Below are positions 5,305 to 11,244 of a stretch of 14,881 nucleotides of DNA, in pieces. Positions within the stretch are counted from its first letter, which is position 1; every line of letters begins with the position of its first letter. The notes under the pieces were generated by a model. That model had not been told where the DNA came from. It made no database searches and was given only the letters and a program-made list of their open reading frames with translations. Origin of the DNA: CAXNKH01 sp049296795 (lineage in GTDB: Bacteria > Pseudomonadota > Gammaproteobacteria > Burkholderiales > Burkholderiaceae_C); contig JBAQTC010000044.1 of the NCBI GenBank assembly GCA_049296795.1, positions 1-14,881 on the forward strand. Reading direction: 5' to 3'. A program made the translations under genes and the position numbers.

Positions 5305-6348
5305 ATGTTGATCTATTCTCTGATTTTTGGAATCGCTCTACTCTCAAGTGCGGTGCTGGTTGCCACCCAGCACTTGCACGGTCACTTGAGCGCGGACAAC
5401 TCGTTTGGCGTCCAAAACCATCACGCCGAAGCCACGCCTCGCATAGGCGGTGTGGCGATCGCGCTAGGTCTGTTGGCCTCTTGGGTTCTGGCCCCGCCTA
5501 AAGTGGCCGCCATCATTGGCCCCATGCTGTTGGCTGCCATCCCTGCATTCGCATTCGGCCTGGCTGAAGATCTCACTAAGAAAGTGAGCGCCATGCGTCG
5601 TTTACAGGCTAGCGTGGTAAGCGGTTTCTTGGCTTGGTATTTGAGCGGAATCCTCGTCCAACATACCGGTTTCATGCCACTTGACTGGTTACTGAGCTTC
5701 CTGCCCTTTGCCGTGCTGTTTACTGCATTGGCCATAGGCGGGTTCACCCACGCCATCAACATCATCGACGGTTTCAATGGCTTGGCCTCGGGGTCGGTTG
5801 CCATTATGTCTGCGGCCATGGGGCTGATCTCGCTCCAAGTAGGTGATACCCCGCTGGCGACCACCTGTTTTTTAGTGACTTCGTTTTCCTTGGGTTTTGG
5901 CTTGATCAATTGGCCTTTGGGTAAACTGTTTCTAGGTGATGGCGGCGCCTATTTGCTGGGTTTCGTGTTGGCCTATCTTGCCCTGCTGCTACCCATGCGC
6001 AATAGCGAAATAAGCCCGTGGGCTAGCTTGCTGGTTTGCGCCTACCCCGTTCTGGAAGTTCTCTTCTCCCTACTTCGACGGTTTAAAAGCCAAGTCCAGC
6101 ATTCGTTTGAAGCCGACCGGCAGCATCTGCACCACCACATCCATCTGCGTGTGGTGAGCCGCGCACTGAGTCAAGTTAGCGCCAAGTTACAAAATAGTAT
6201 GACCAGCCCCCTGTGCTGGATCGCTACCGCATTGCCCGCCGGTGCGGCTGTCGTGTTTTCCACCCATAAATCGATCTTGATTCTGAGCTTTTTCCTGGCC
6301 CTCTTGGCCTATTGGGCTGTGTACACCCGGCTAGCGCAGACTAACTGA
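5305..6348 (+). CDS. WecA/MraY-family undecaprenyl-phosphate glycosyl-1-phosphate transferase
   Basis: The product has 347 residues and about ten hydrophobic helices. Family motifs in order: TPRIGG (44-49), GLAEDLTKK (85-93, the Mg-binding acidic pair as E-D instead of D-D), NIIDGFNGLASG (152-163, catalytic Asp), FLGDGGAYLLGF (209-220) and the cytoplasmic HLHHHIH (274-280). Such enzymes move a sugar 1-phosphate (often GlcNAc-1-P or GalNAc-1-P) from a UDP-sugar to undecaprenyl phosphate at the inner membrane, the first step of repeat-unit assembly. The sugar cannot be predicted. ATG 5305 is the first start after an in-frame stop and lacks a clear ribosome binding site. It is on the opposite strand from the polysaccharide operon at 8882-14881 and separated from it by mqsRA and the IS, but likely belongs to the same pathway. 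Confidence 0.88.
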   Translation: MLIYSLIFGIALLSSAVLVATQHLHGHLSADNSFGVQNHHAEATPRIGGVAIALGLLASWVLAPPKVAAIIGPMLLAAIPAFAFGLAEDLTKKVSAMRRLQASVVSGFLAWYLSGILVQHTGFMPLDWLLSFLPFAVLFTALAIGGFTHAINIIDGFNGLASGSVAIMSAAMGLISLQVGDTPLATTCFLVTSFSLGFGLINWPLGKLFLGDGGAYLLGFVLAYLALLLPMRNSEISPWASLLVCAYPVLEVLFSLLRRFKSQVQHSFEADRQHLHHHIHLRVVSRALSQVSAKLQNSMTSPLCWIATALPAGAAVVFSTHKSILILSFFLALLAYWAVYTRLAQTN

Positions 6349-6400
6349 TTCGGGCAACCGCCCAGCCATTGGCTTTACGGGCTTTAATTCACTGCGAAAT

Positions 6401-6417
6401 CCACGACCATTCATCGC
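6401..6417 (+). repeat. 17-bp motif shared with 1372-1388
   Basis: CCACGACCATTCATCGC differs from the other copy at one position. Both copies lie about 50 bases after a gene end and near a TA module. Meaning unknown. Confidence 0.4.
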
Positions 6418-6426
6418 CGTCGCATC

Positions 6427-6451
6427 AACTGCTCTGGCTGTGAGAGCAGTT
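6427..6451. repeat. Perfect 9-bp inverted repeat between convergent genes
   Basis: AACTGCTCT and AGAGCAGTT are exact complements around a 7-base loop. Position between two convergent gene ends suggests a bidirectional transcription stop or mRNA end protection, but a U-tract is lacking. Confidence 0.5.
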
Positions 6452-6502
6452 CATTTCAGCACAACCTTCAGATCGAGGGACGTCCAGTGGGCTTTGCCGC
6501 AG

Positions 6503-6904
6503 TCATGCTGCCTTGATCTCAACCAACAAGTCAGGGTGTCGATCCAACACTTTGAGCAGCTTCACCAAAGCCAGTGGCGGTTTGGTTTTCCCGTTCTCGT
6601 ACCTCGAAAACGCATTGATACCACCACCGAAAATCTCAGCTGCTTCACGCTGGTCCAAATGCAGCTTCTTTCGCACCTGTGTGATGAAGACAGGGTCGAC
6701 ATACGCGGCATTGATTTCTTTGTTGAATTGCAACATCAATTCACTGGTGCGCGTTGATTCGGCCACATCCAGAACCACTTCATCGCATGCAGGGCAAAAA
6801 TCACCCGTGACGGTCTCAATGACAGTGGAGGCACCTTTGTAGGTGTAGGGCAAGTCACGAGTGTCGTGGATCAGTTCCGCTGCGCCACAAACAGGACATT
6901 TCAT
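6503..6904 (-). CDS. mqsA: Antitoxin MqsA
   Basis: The product has 133 residues (the E. coli protein has 131). Zinc ligands C3, C6, C37 and C40 are in MKCPVCG and DFCPACDE. The C-terminal XRE-type helix-turn-helix is QREAAEIFGGGINAFSRYEN, nearly identical to E. coli MqsA in the GGGxNAFSRYE core. The family neutralises MqsR through the zinc domain and binds DNA through the C-terminal domain. The gene begins two bases after the mqsR stop, with a strong AAGGAG ribosome binding site in the end of mqsR, which should give good antitoxin translation. The toxin-first order is the usual one for mqsRA. Confidence 0.95.
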   Translation of the reverse strand: MKCPVCGAAELIHDTRDLPYTYKGASTVIETVTGDFCPACDEVVLDVAESTRTSELMLQFNKEINAAYVDPVFITQVRKKLHLDQREAAEIFGGGINAFSRYENGKTKPPLALVKLLKVLDRHPDLLVEIKAA

Positions 6905-6906
6905 GT

Positions 6907-7203
6907 TTAAAGCTCCTTAAAAGAAACGATCAGCACGTCATCAATGACCGTTAACTTCAGGTACACATCCCCTGCCCGCGTGTTCGGGCGGTAGACGTCC
7001 TGCCATACCGTGTGATCGGCATGGGTGGTCATACTCTTGTAAAAATCTGCTGCAGTGAGTGTTGCCACCACGTCCAGCATGTCGAAAAACCCGAGCCCCA
7101 TTTGCGCTGCGCCTTGCGTCGCCGAATAGGTTGTGCGTACCTTACCTGCGTCTACCAAAACTTTGATCGCTGTCAGCTTGCAATGTGGGGTTCGCTTTTC
7201 CAT
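6907..7203 (-). CDS. mqsR: mRNA interferase toxin MqsR
   Basis: The product has 98 residues, the same length as E. coli MqsR, with strong similarity throughout: MEKRTPHCKL at the start, GKVRTTYSA, DFYKSMTTHADHTVWQDVYR and the C-terminal YLKLTVIDDVLIVSFKEL. MqsR is a RelE-fold endoribonuclease that in E. coli cuts mRNA mainly at GCU. The ATG at 7203 is fixed by the family N-terminus, yet no ribosome binding site precedes it, and the predicted transcription start falls on the A of this ATG. It appears intact. Confidence 0.96.
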   Translation of the reverse strand: MEKRTPHCKLTAIKVLVDAGKVRTTYSATQGAAQMGLGFFDMLDVVATLTAADFYKSMTTHADHTVWQDVYRPNTRAGDVYLKLTVIDDVLIVSFKEL

Positions 7204-7209
7204 ACGCAG

Positions 7210-7238
7210 ATGCTAACCTAGTTGGTTTATTTTGGCAA
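7210..7238 (-). promoter_or_regulatory. mqsRA promoter, predicted leaderless
   Basis: On the minus strand, TTGCCA (complement of 7233-7238), a 17-base spacer and TAGCAT (complement of 7210-7215) form a sigma-70 promoter. Six bases separate the -10 element from the mqsR ATG, so the transcript would start at or next to the start codon. Confidence 0.65.
7215..7227. promoter_or_regulatory. MqsA-type operator
   Basis: AACCTAGTTGGTT matches the known MqsA site pattern AACCT-N(2-4)-AGGTT at nine of ten arm positions. It lies in the spacer of the mqsRA promoter, touching the -10 element. Autorepression by MqsA follows from the family; binding here is inferred. Confidence 0.7.
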
Positions 7239-7516
7239 GTAGATTAGTCGAAATGTCGGGAGTAAATGAGTTGTCCGGTTTGTGGAGGAGCGATGCAACA
7301 CGTCCCCATGAGCCGGGCCCGCTACATGCAGGAGAACCGTAAGATGAGATCTAAAGAAGCCAATGACGGCTGGAGCGCAGGGTCGTCTGACCCTGGCCAA
7401 CTCGGAAAGGCCACTTCAGAAATAAGCCGAGCCACTGCTTTGGCCGTGAGGAGCAAACGGGATTTCAGCGAAATGCGTGAAGTTTTCGCTCAACGAACCG
7501 GCCTACACTGCGCACC
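7239..7516. other. Region between mqsRA and the transposase gene
   Basis: No gene is firmly supported. An open frame starts at 7266 with MSCPVCGG, which resembles a zinc-ribbon N-terminus and has GGGAG just before it. It soon loses protein-like character and runs out of frame into the transposase, so it may be the start of a decayed gene. A hairpin CAGGGTC-GTCT-GACCCTG lies at 7378-7395. The left end of the IS should be in this region or in the mqsR promoter, but no inverted copy of the right-end sequence is found. Confidence 0.45.
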
Positions 7517-8458
7517 ATGCCCATTTGGTTCACCACAACCGCGGTTCTGGTTTTTACCGTTCTGGCCCTGGTTGCCGCGCTGGCCTTCATGGTCCGCCAA
7601 AGGAGTCTCAAAAACCGCCAAGGATTTGCACGCCAGCCAACTGATGCCACGACGGCGCTAACTTTACCAACACCCCTCTCCCGCAAAAAATCAGAATGGG
7701 TGAAGCTCGAAGTGCTACGCCTCAAATCCTTGATGGGTAAAAATGCCGGTTGCCGCAAAGTGGCTGACACTTTCAACCGGTTGCATGCCCCAAACAGCGT
7801 TGGCAAATCCTTTGTCAGCGATAGCATCAAAAACCATCAGTACCTATTGATGCGCATCTCTCTCCAATTGCGTGACTCACGCCCCAAACCCGTTGGAATC
7901 AACCGAGTCTGGGGTATTGATCTGACTTTTGTGCGAGATCAAACCGGTAGCCAGCGTACCGTGTTGGGCGCCGTTGACCATGGATCTCGTTTATGCACGC
8001 AGCTGGTTTGCGTTTTGAACAAGCGAAGCTCGACGCTGATTGGGCATTTGTGTCTTGCCATTGGCCACCATGGAAAACCCAGTGCCATCAGAACCGACAA
8101 CGAAGCAGTGTTCAACAGAACGGTGTTTCGAACGTTTTTGAAACTGGCCGGAATCCATAAACAGACGATCCCAGTTTGTGCCCCATGGTGCAACGGCCGA
8201 ATTGAGAGCTTCTTCGGTCGTATCAAACCCGTCATCAGCCAACTGGACATTTACAGCGCAATCGGCTTGCAAAATGCCTTGAACGAAATCAGGCTGTTTT
8301 TTAACCACGTTCGCACCCATCAAAACTTGGATGGACTGACGCCCGCTGAAGCGTGGCGTGGATTTGTGCCTACCGACATTTACCGGTCACCTCCGAAATC
8401 GGTCCAACTGGTACAAGCGCTGGATGGTCTCTTGATGGGTTATCACATTCGAAGGTGA
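7517..8458 (+). CDS. DD35E transposase with hydrophobic N-terminal segment
   Basis: The product has 313 residues. Residues 8-26 form an uncharged hydrophobic stretch like a transmembrane helix, followed by RQRSLKNRQ. Residues 61-108 (WVKLEVLRLKSLMGKNAGCR, then KVADTFNRLH and VGKSFVSDSI) look like a helix-turn-helix. The catalytic core has D135 (WGIDLTF), D194 (RTDNEAVF) and E230 (NGRIESFFG), with exactly 35 residues between the second and third, all intact. The role is cutting and joining of the IS ends. The start is supported by the remnant at 2864, which shares the first residues, but there is no clear ribosome binding site. It is longer than the C-terminal fragment at 1-260, to which it is about 81 % identical over 85 residues. 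Confidence 0.88.
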   Translation: MPIWFTTTAVLVFTVLALVAALAFMVRQRSLKNRQGFARQPTDATTALTLPTPLSRKKSEWVKLEVLRLKSLMGKNAGCRKVADTFNRLHAPNSVGKSFVSDSIKNHQYLLMRISLQLRDSRPKPVGINRVWGIDLTFVRDQTGSQRTVLGAVDHGSRLCTQLVCVLNKRSSTLIGHLCLAIGHHGKPSAIRTDNEAVFNRTVFRTFLKLAGIHKQTIPVCAPWCNGRIESFFGRIKPVISQLDIYSAIGLQNALNEIRLFFNHVRTHQNLDGLTPAEAWRGFVPTDIYRSPPKSVQLVQALDGLLMGYHIRR

Positions 8459-8670
8459 TCCAAAAATCTCAGGAAACAACCCCAATTTAACTGTCCGATT
8501 AATCGGGGGATTTGGCATGCCTAGTCGATATTTTTAGAACTAAAATCAGCTTATAAATCAATAGTTCATTACGAAAAGTAATAATTAATCGCGCCGATTG
8601 ACCCTGAAATCTTGAAATTTGGGGTCATTTGGTGACTGGATCAGTGCTTCGGACAGTCGGACGTGTCACC
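8459..8670 (+). repeat. IS 3' non-coding tail, copy B
   Basis: It follows the transposase stop directly and is homologous to copy A. It includes the palindrome CCGATTAATCGG, absent as a perfect palindrome in copy A, and ends in GGACAGTCGGACGTGTCACC. At several positions it differs from copies A and C, which agree with each other, so it represents another subfamily. Confidence 0.75.
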
Positions 8671-8817
8671 TGGTTGATATTTTTATAACCAAAAACAGCT
8701 TATAAATCAATACTTCATTACTGAAAGTAATAATAAATCCCACCGATTGGCTCTGAAATCTTGAAATTTGGGGTCATTTGGTGCTTGGATCAGTGCTTTG
8801 GACACACGGACGTGTCA
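8671..8817 (+). repeat. IS tail, copy C, truncated at its 5' side
   Basis: It starts at the position equivalent to 323 in copy A, immediately after the end of copy B, and runs to the end motif GGACGTGTCA. It is about 94 % identical to copy A and keeps the ATTACT/AGTAAT stem (8717-8731). No transposase sequence precedes it. Confidence 0.75.
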
Positions 8818-8884
8818 CTCTGAAATCTTGAAATTTGGGGTCATTTGGTGCTTGGATCAGTGCTTTGCACACACGGACGTGTCA
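8751..8884 (+). repeat. Tandem duplication of 67 bp in the IS tail (copies C and D)
   Basis: Bases 8751-8817 and 8818-8884 are identical except one position (8801 G, 8868 C). Both units begin CTCTGAAATCTTG and end ACGGACGTGTCA. The near identity indicates a recent local duplication of the terminal 67 bases. Confidence 0.85.
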
Positions 8885-9922
8885 ACAGTCGGACGTGTCA
8901 TTTCCAGAGGAAACGGTGTGATCAATGCACTGCCGATACCACTCTACCCAACGTTCCACACCCTGCTTCAAGGTTGTCGTCGGTGCAAAGCCCACGTCTC
9001 GCTTCAAGTCTTCCACGTCCGCATAAGTGGCCACGACATCCCCGGCCTGCATGGGCAGTAAGTTCTTTGTAGCTTCCCGCCCCAGCGCATCTTCAAGAGC
9101 CTTGATAAAGGCCAAAAGCTCCACTGGCTGGTGGTTGCCAATGTTGTAAATCTTGTAGGGGGCGTAACTGCTACCAGGGTCCGGGTTGTGGGTGCTGAAA
9201 TCCGGGTTAGGTGCGGCGATACGGTCAAGCACACGCACCGTTCCTTCGGCAATGTCATCGATGTAGGTGAAATCGCGCTGCATCTTGCCGTGGTTAAACA
9301 CATCAATCGATCGGCCTTCCAAAATGGCGCTGCTAAACAACCAGGGCGACATATCAGGCCGCCCCCACGGGCCGTACACGGTGAAATAGCGCAAGCCCGT
9401 GGTGGGCAGCCCAAAAAGATGGCTGTAGCTGTGGGCCATCAACTCGTTGGCTTTCTTGCTGGCCGCATAGAGGCTGGCTGGGTGGTCCACGTTGTCATGA
9501 ACTGAAAATGGCATGCGGGTATTGGCCCCGTACACGCTGGAGCTGCTGGCATAGACCAGATGTTCAATACGGTTGTGGCGGCAAGCTTCCAGCAGATGGC
9601 CAAAACCCACCAGATTCGTCTGTACATAGGCGCTGGGGTTCTTGAGCGAATAGCGCACGCCAGCCTGGGACGCAAGGTGCACAACACGATCAAACCCCTC
9701 CACAACGAATAACTCCTCTACCGCTACCCCATCAGTCATGTCCAGGCGCACGAACTTGAAACGGGCAAACGGCTTGAGCTGTTCCAGCCGGGCCAGCTTG
9801 AGCGCCGGGTCGTAGTAGTCGTTCAGATTATCAATGCCCACCACATCGTCGCCACGCTGCAAAAGCAACTGGGCCACATGCATGCCGATGAATCCGGCCA
9901 CACCCGTCACGAGTACCTTCAT
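8882..9922 (-). CDS. NAD-dependent epimerase, UDP-glucuronate 4-epimerase-like
   Basis: The product has 346 residues, an extended short-chain dehydrogenase. The NAD-binding motif is GVAGFIG (7-13), and the catalytic S-Y-K set is SSSSV (127-130) with Y152 and K156 in YAASKK. RYFTVYGPWGRPDMSPWLF and the residue pattern after it are typical of UDP-glucuronate 4-epimerases, which interconvert UDP-GlcA and UDP-GalA in the cytoplasm. This fits its position just after ugd, with a four-base ATGA overlap. The last residues DTSDC and the stop are encoded by the IS end at 8884-8900, so the native C-terminus has been lost beyond about residue 341. Catalytic parts are untouched and activity is probably retained. 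UDP-glucose 4-epimerase activity is the main alternative. Confidence 0.88.
   Translation of the reverse strand: MKVLVTGVAGFIGMHVAQLLLQRGDDVVGIDNLNDYYDPALKLARLEQLKPFARFKFVRLDMTDGVAVEELFVVEGFDRVVHLASQAGVRYSLKNPSAYVQTNLVGFGHLLEACRHNRIEHLVYASSSSVYGANTRMPFSVHDNVDHPASLYAASKKANELMAHSYSHLFGLPTTGLRYFTVYGPWGRPDMSPWLFSSAILEGRSIDVFNHGKMQRDFTYIDDIAEGTVRVLDRIAAPNPDFSTHNPDPGSSYAPYKIYNIGNHQPVELLAFIKALEDALGREATKNLLPMQAGDVVATYADVEDLKRDVGFAPTTTLKQGVERWVEWYRQCIDHTVSSGNDTSDC
8885..8900 (+). repeat. IS end fragment, copy E, fused to the epimerase gene
   Basis: ACAGTCGGACGTGTCA is identical to the tip of copy B (8653-8668). It marks the outermost junction with the polysaccharide operon; bases from 8901 onward belong to the epimerase gene. 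Confidence 0.7.
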
Positions 9923-11244
9923 GCCGACCGCCCAATCGGGAAATATTCAAAATCCATTTCACGCATAGCCTGCGGCTCATACAAGTTGCGCCCGTCAAAA
10001 ACCACCGGGTTTTTCAGTTGGATCTTTAACGCATCGAAGTTGGGGCTCCGAAAAACCTTCCATTCGGTCACGATGAGCAGCGCGTCGGCGTCCTTCACGG
10101 CATCCATGGGGCTGTCCGCAAGCAGCAGGTCGGCGCGCTCGCCGTAGATACGACGGGCTTCCTCCATTGCGGCCGGGTCGTAAGCACAGACTGTTGCCCC
10201 CCTTTGCCACAGGGCTTCCAGCATGTCGCGGCTAGGGGCCTCGCGCATATCGTCTGTGTTGGGCTTGAAGGCCAAACCCCACAGCGCAAAGCGCTTGCCG
10301 CTAAGGTCTTCGCCAAATCGGGCGGTGAGTTTTTGAATCAACACACCTTTCTGGGCGGTATTGGCCTGTTCCACCGCATCCAGTACCCGCAGAGAAACCC
10401 CATTTTCCTGGGCGGTACGCCGCAGCGCCTGCACGTCCTTTGGAAAGCATGAGCCACCGTAGCCGCAGCCGGGATACAGGAAGTGGTATCCGATACGTGG
10501 ATCAGAGCCAATGCCATGGCGCACCTGTTCAATGTCGGCGTCCAGCTTCTCGGCAAGCATGGCGAGTTCGTTCATGAACGAAATGCGCGTAGCGAGCATG
10601 GCGTTTGCCGCGTATTTGGTGAGTTCGGCAGACCGCACATCCATCACAACAAGTCGATCGTGATTACGCTGGAACGGCGCATAGAGGCTGCGAAGCATCT
10701 GTGTCGCCCGGTCGCTCTCGGTCCCGATGACAATCCGGTCGGGCCGCATGAAATCTTCAACCGCTGCGCCTTCCTTCAGAAATTCGGGGTTGGAAGCGAT
10801 GCAGAACTCTACCTTGGCACCGCGCGCCTGCAGCTCATCGTGCAGCGCTGCGCGCACTTTGTCTGCCGTGCCCACCGGCACCGTGGACTTGCTGACGACC
10901 AGCTTGAACGATTGCATATAACGGCCAATGTTGCGCGCGGCGGCCACGACGTAGCGCAGATCAGCGGAGCCATCTTCATCTGGTGGCGTGCCGACAGCGA
11001 TGAACTGGATCTCACCAAAATGCACTGCCGCTTCCACATCGGTGGTAAAGCGCAGGCGCCCGGCTTCTACATTGCGCTTGACCATATCCTGCAAGCCTGG
11101 CTCGTAGATGGGTATGCCGCCTGCCTGCAGCATTTCGATTTTGCGTGCGTCCAAGTCTAGGCAAAACACATCGTTGCCCACCTCAGCCAAACAGGTTCCC
11201 GTGACCAAGCCGACGTAACCTGTACCAACAATACTGATTCTCAT
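9919..11244 (-). CDS. ugd: UDP-glucose 6-dehydrogenase
   Basis: The product has 441 residues, the usual length of bacterial enzymes. Motifs: GTGYVG (7-12) for NAD binding, VGTPP (84-88), STVPVGT (120-126), NPEFLKEGAA (152-161), K210 and N214 in KYAANAML, and the catalytic C266 in GGSCFPKD. It oxidises UDP-glucose to UDP-glucuronate with two NAD+. The gene begins with a four-base overlap with the glycosyltransferase stop, with a good GAGG ribosome binding site, and ends with a four-base overlap with the epimerase. A tyrosine-kinase-regulated version is common in polysaccharide loci, but no kinase lies in the window. Confidence 0.95.
   Translation of the reverse strand: MRISIVGTGYVGLVTGTCLAEVGNDVFCLDLDARKIEMLQAGGIPIYEPGLQDMVKRNVEAGRLRFTTDVEAAVHFGEIQFIAVGTPPDEDGSADLRYVVAAARNIGRYMQSFKLVVSKSTVPVGTADKVRAALHDELQARGAKVEFCIASNPEFLKEGAAVEDFMRPDRIVIGTESDRATQMLRSLYAPFQRNHDRLVVMDVRSAELTKYAANAMLATRISFMNELAMLAEKLDADIEQVRHGIGSDPRIGYHFLYPGCGYGGSCFPKDVQALRRTAQENGVSLRVLDAVEQANTAQKGVLIQKLTARFGEDLSGKRFALWGLAFKPNTDDMREAPSRDMLEALWQRGATVCAYDPAAMEEARRIYGERADLLLADSPMDAVKDADALLIVTEWKVFRSPNFDALKIQLKNPVVFDGRNLYEPQAMREMDFEYFPIGRSA

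Larger units (their letters stand above)
6349..6502. other. Intergenic region between convergent WecA-like gene and mqsA
   Basis: These bases contain the 17-bp motif shared with 1372-1388 (at 6401-6417) and a perfect 9-bp inverted repeat (6427-6451). No U-tract follows the hairpin on either strand, so an intrinsic terminator is not established. Confidence 0.5.
7517..8670 (+). mobile_element. Insertion sequence: transposase gene plus 3' tail (left end undefined)
   Basis: The element consists of the intact transposase gene and a 212-base tail ending in GGACAGTCGGACGTGTCACC (8651-8670). The tail is shared with copy A after the transposase fragment at 1-260. The left boundary, inverted repeats and target duplication could not be found, so the start given is only the start of the gene. 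The ISfinder family cannot be named from sequence alone; the DD35E core with W-x-N-G-R-x-E resembles the IS3/IS481-type integrase group. Confidence 0.65.

Noticed and set aside
5421..5909. Antisense open frame inside the WecA-like gene
   Set aside because: It is a complement of a well-supported membrane enzyme with all family motifs; no independent signals.
6427..6451. Intrinsic terminator
   Set aside because: The hairpin is perfect but neither strand has a U-tract after it, so it is listed only as an inverted repeat.
7200..7260. Left inverted repeat of the IS
   Set aside because: I looked for TGACACGTCC, the complement of the right tip, upstream of the transposase and found no match, so the left boundary is left open.
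1..8670. Composite transposon carrying the TA genes between two IS copies
   Set aside because: The two transposase copies differ by about 19 % in protein sequence, and the polysaccharide gene between them would be cargo too; no target duplication was found. Serial insertion fits better.
261..8900. Integron cassette array with attC sites
   Set aside because: TA modules separated by repeats suggested this, but no paired attC core sites are recognisable, the genes lie on both strands and each has its own promoter.
8671..8900. CRISPR array
   Set aside because: The repeats are abutting, of unequal length, and nested truncations of an IS tail; there are no spacers.
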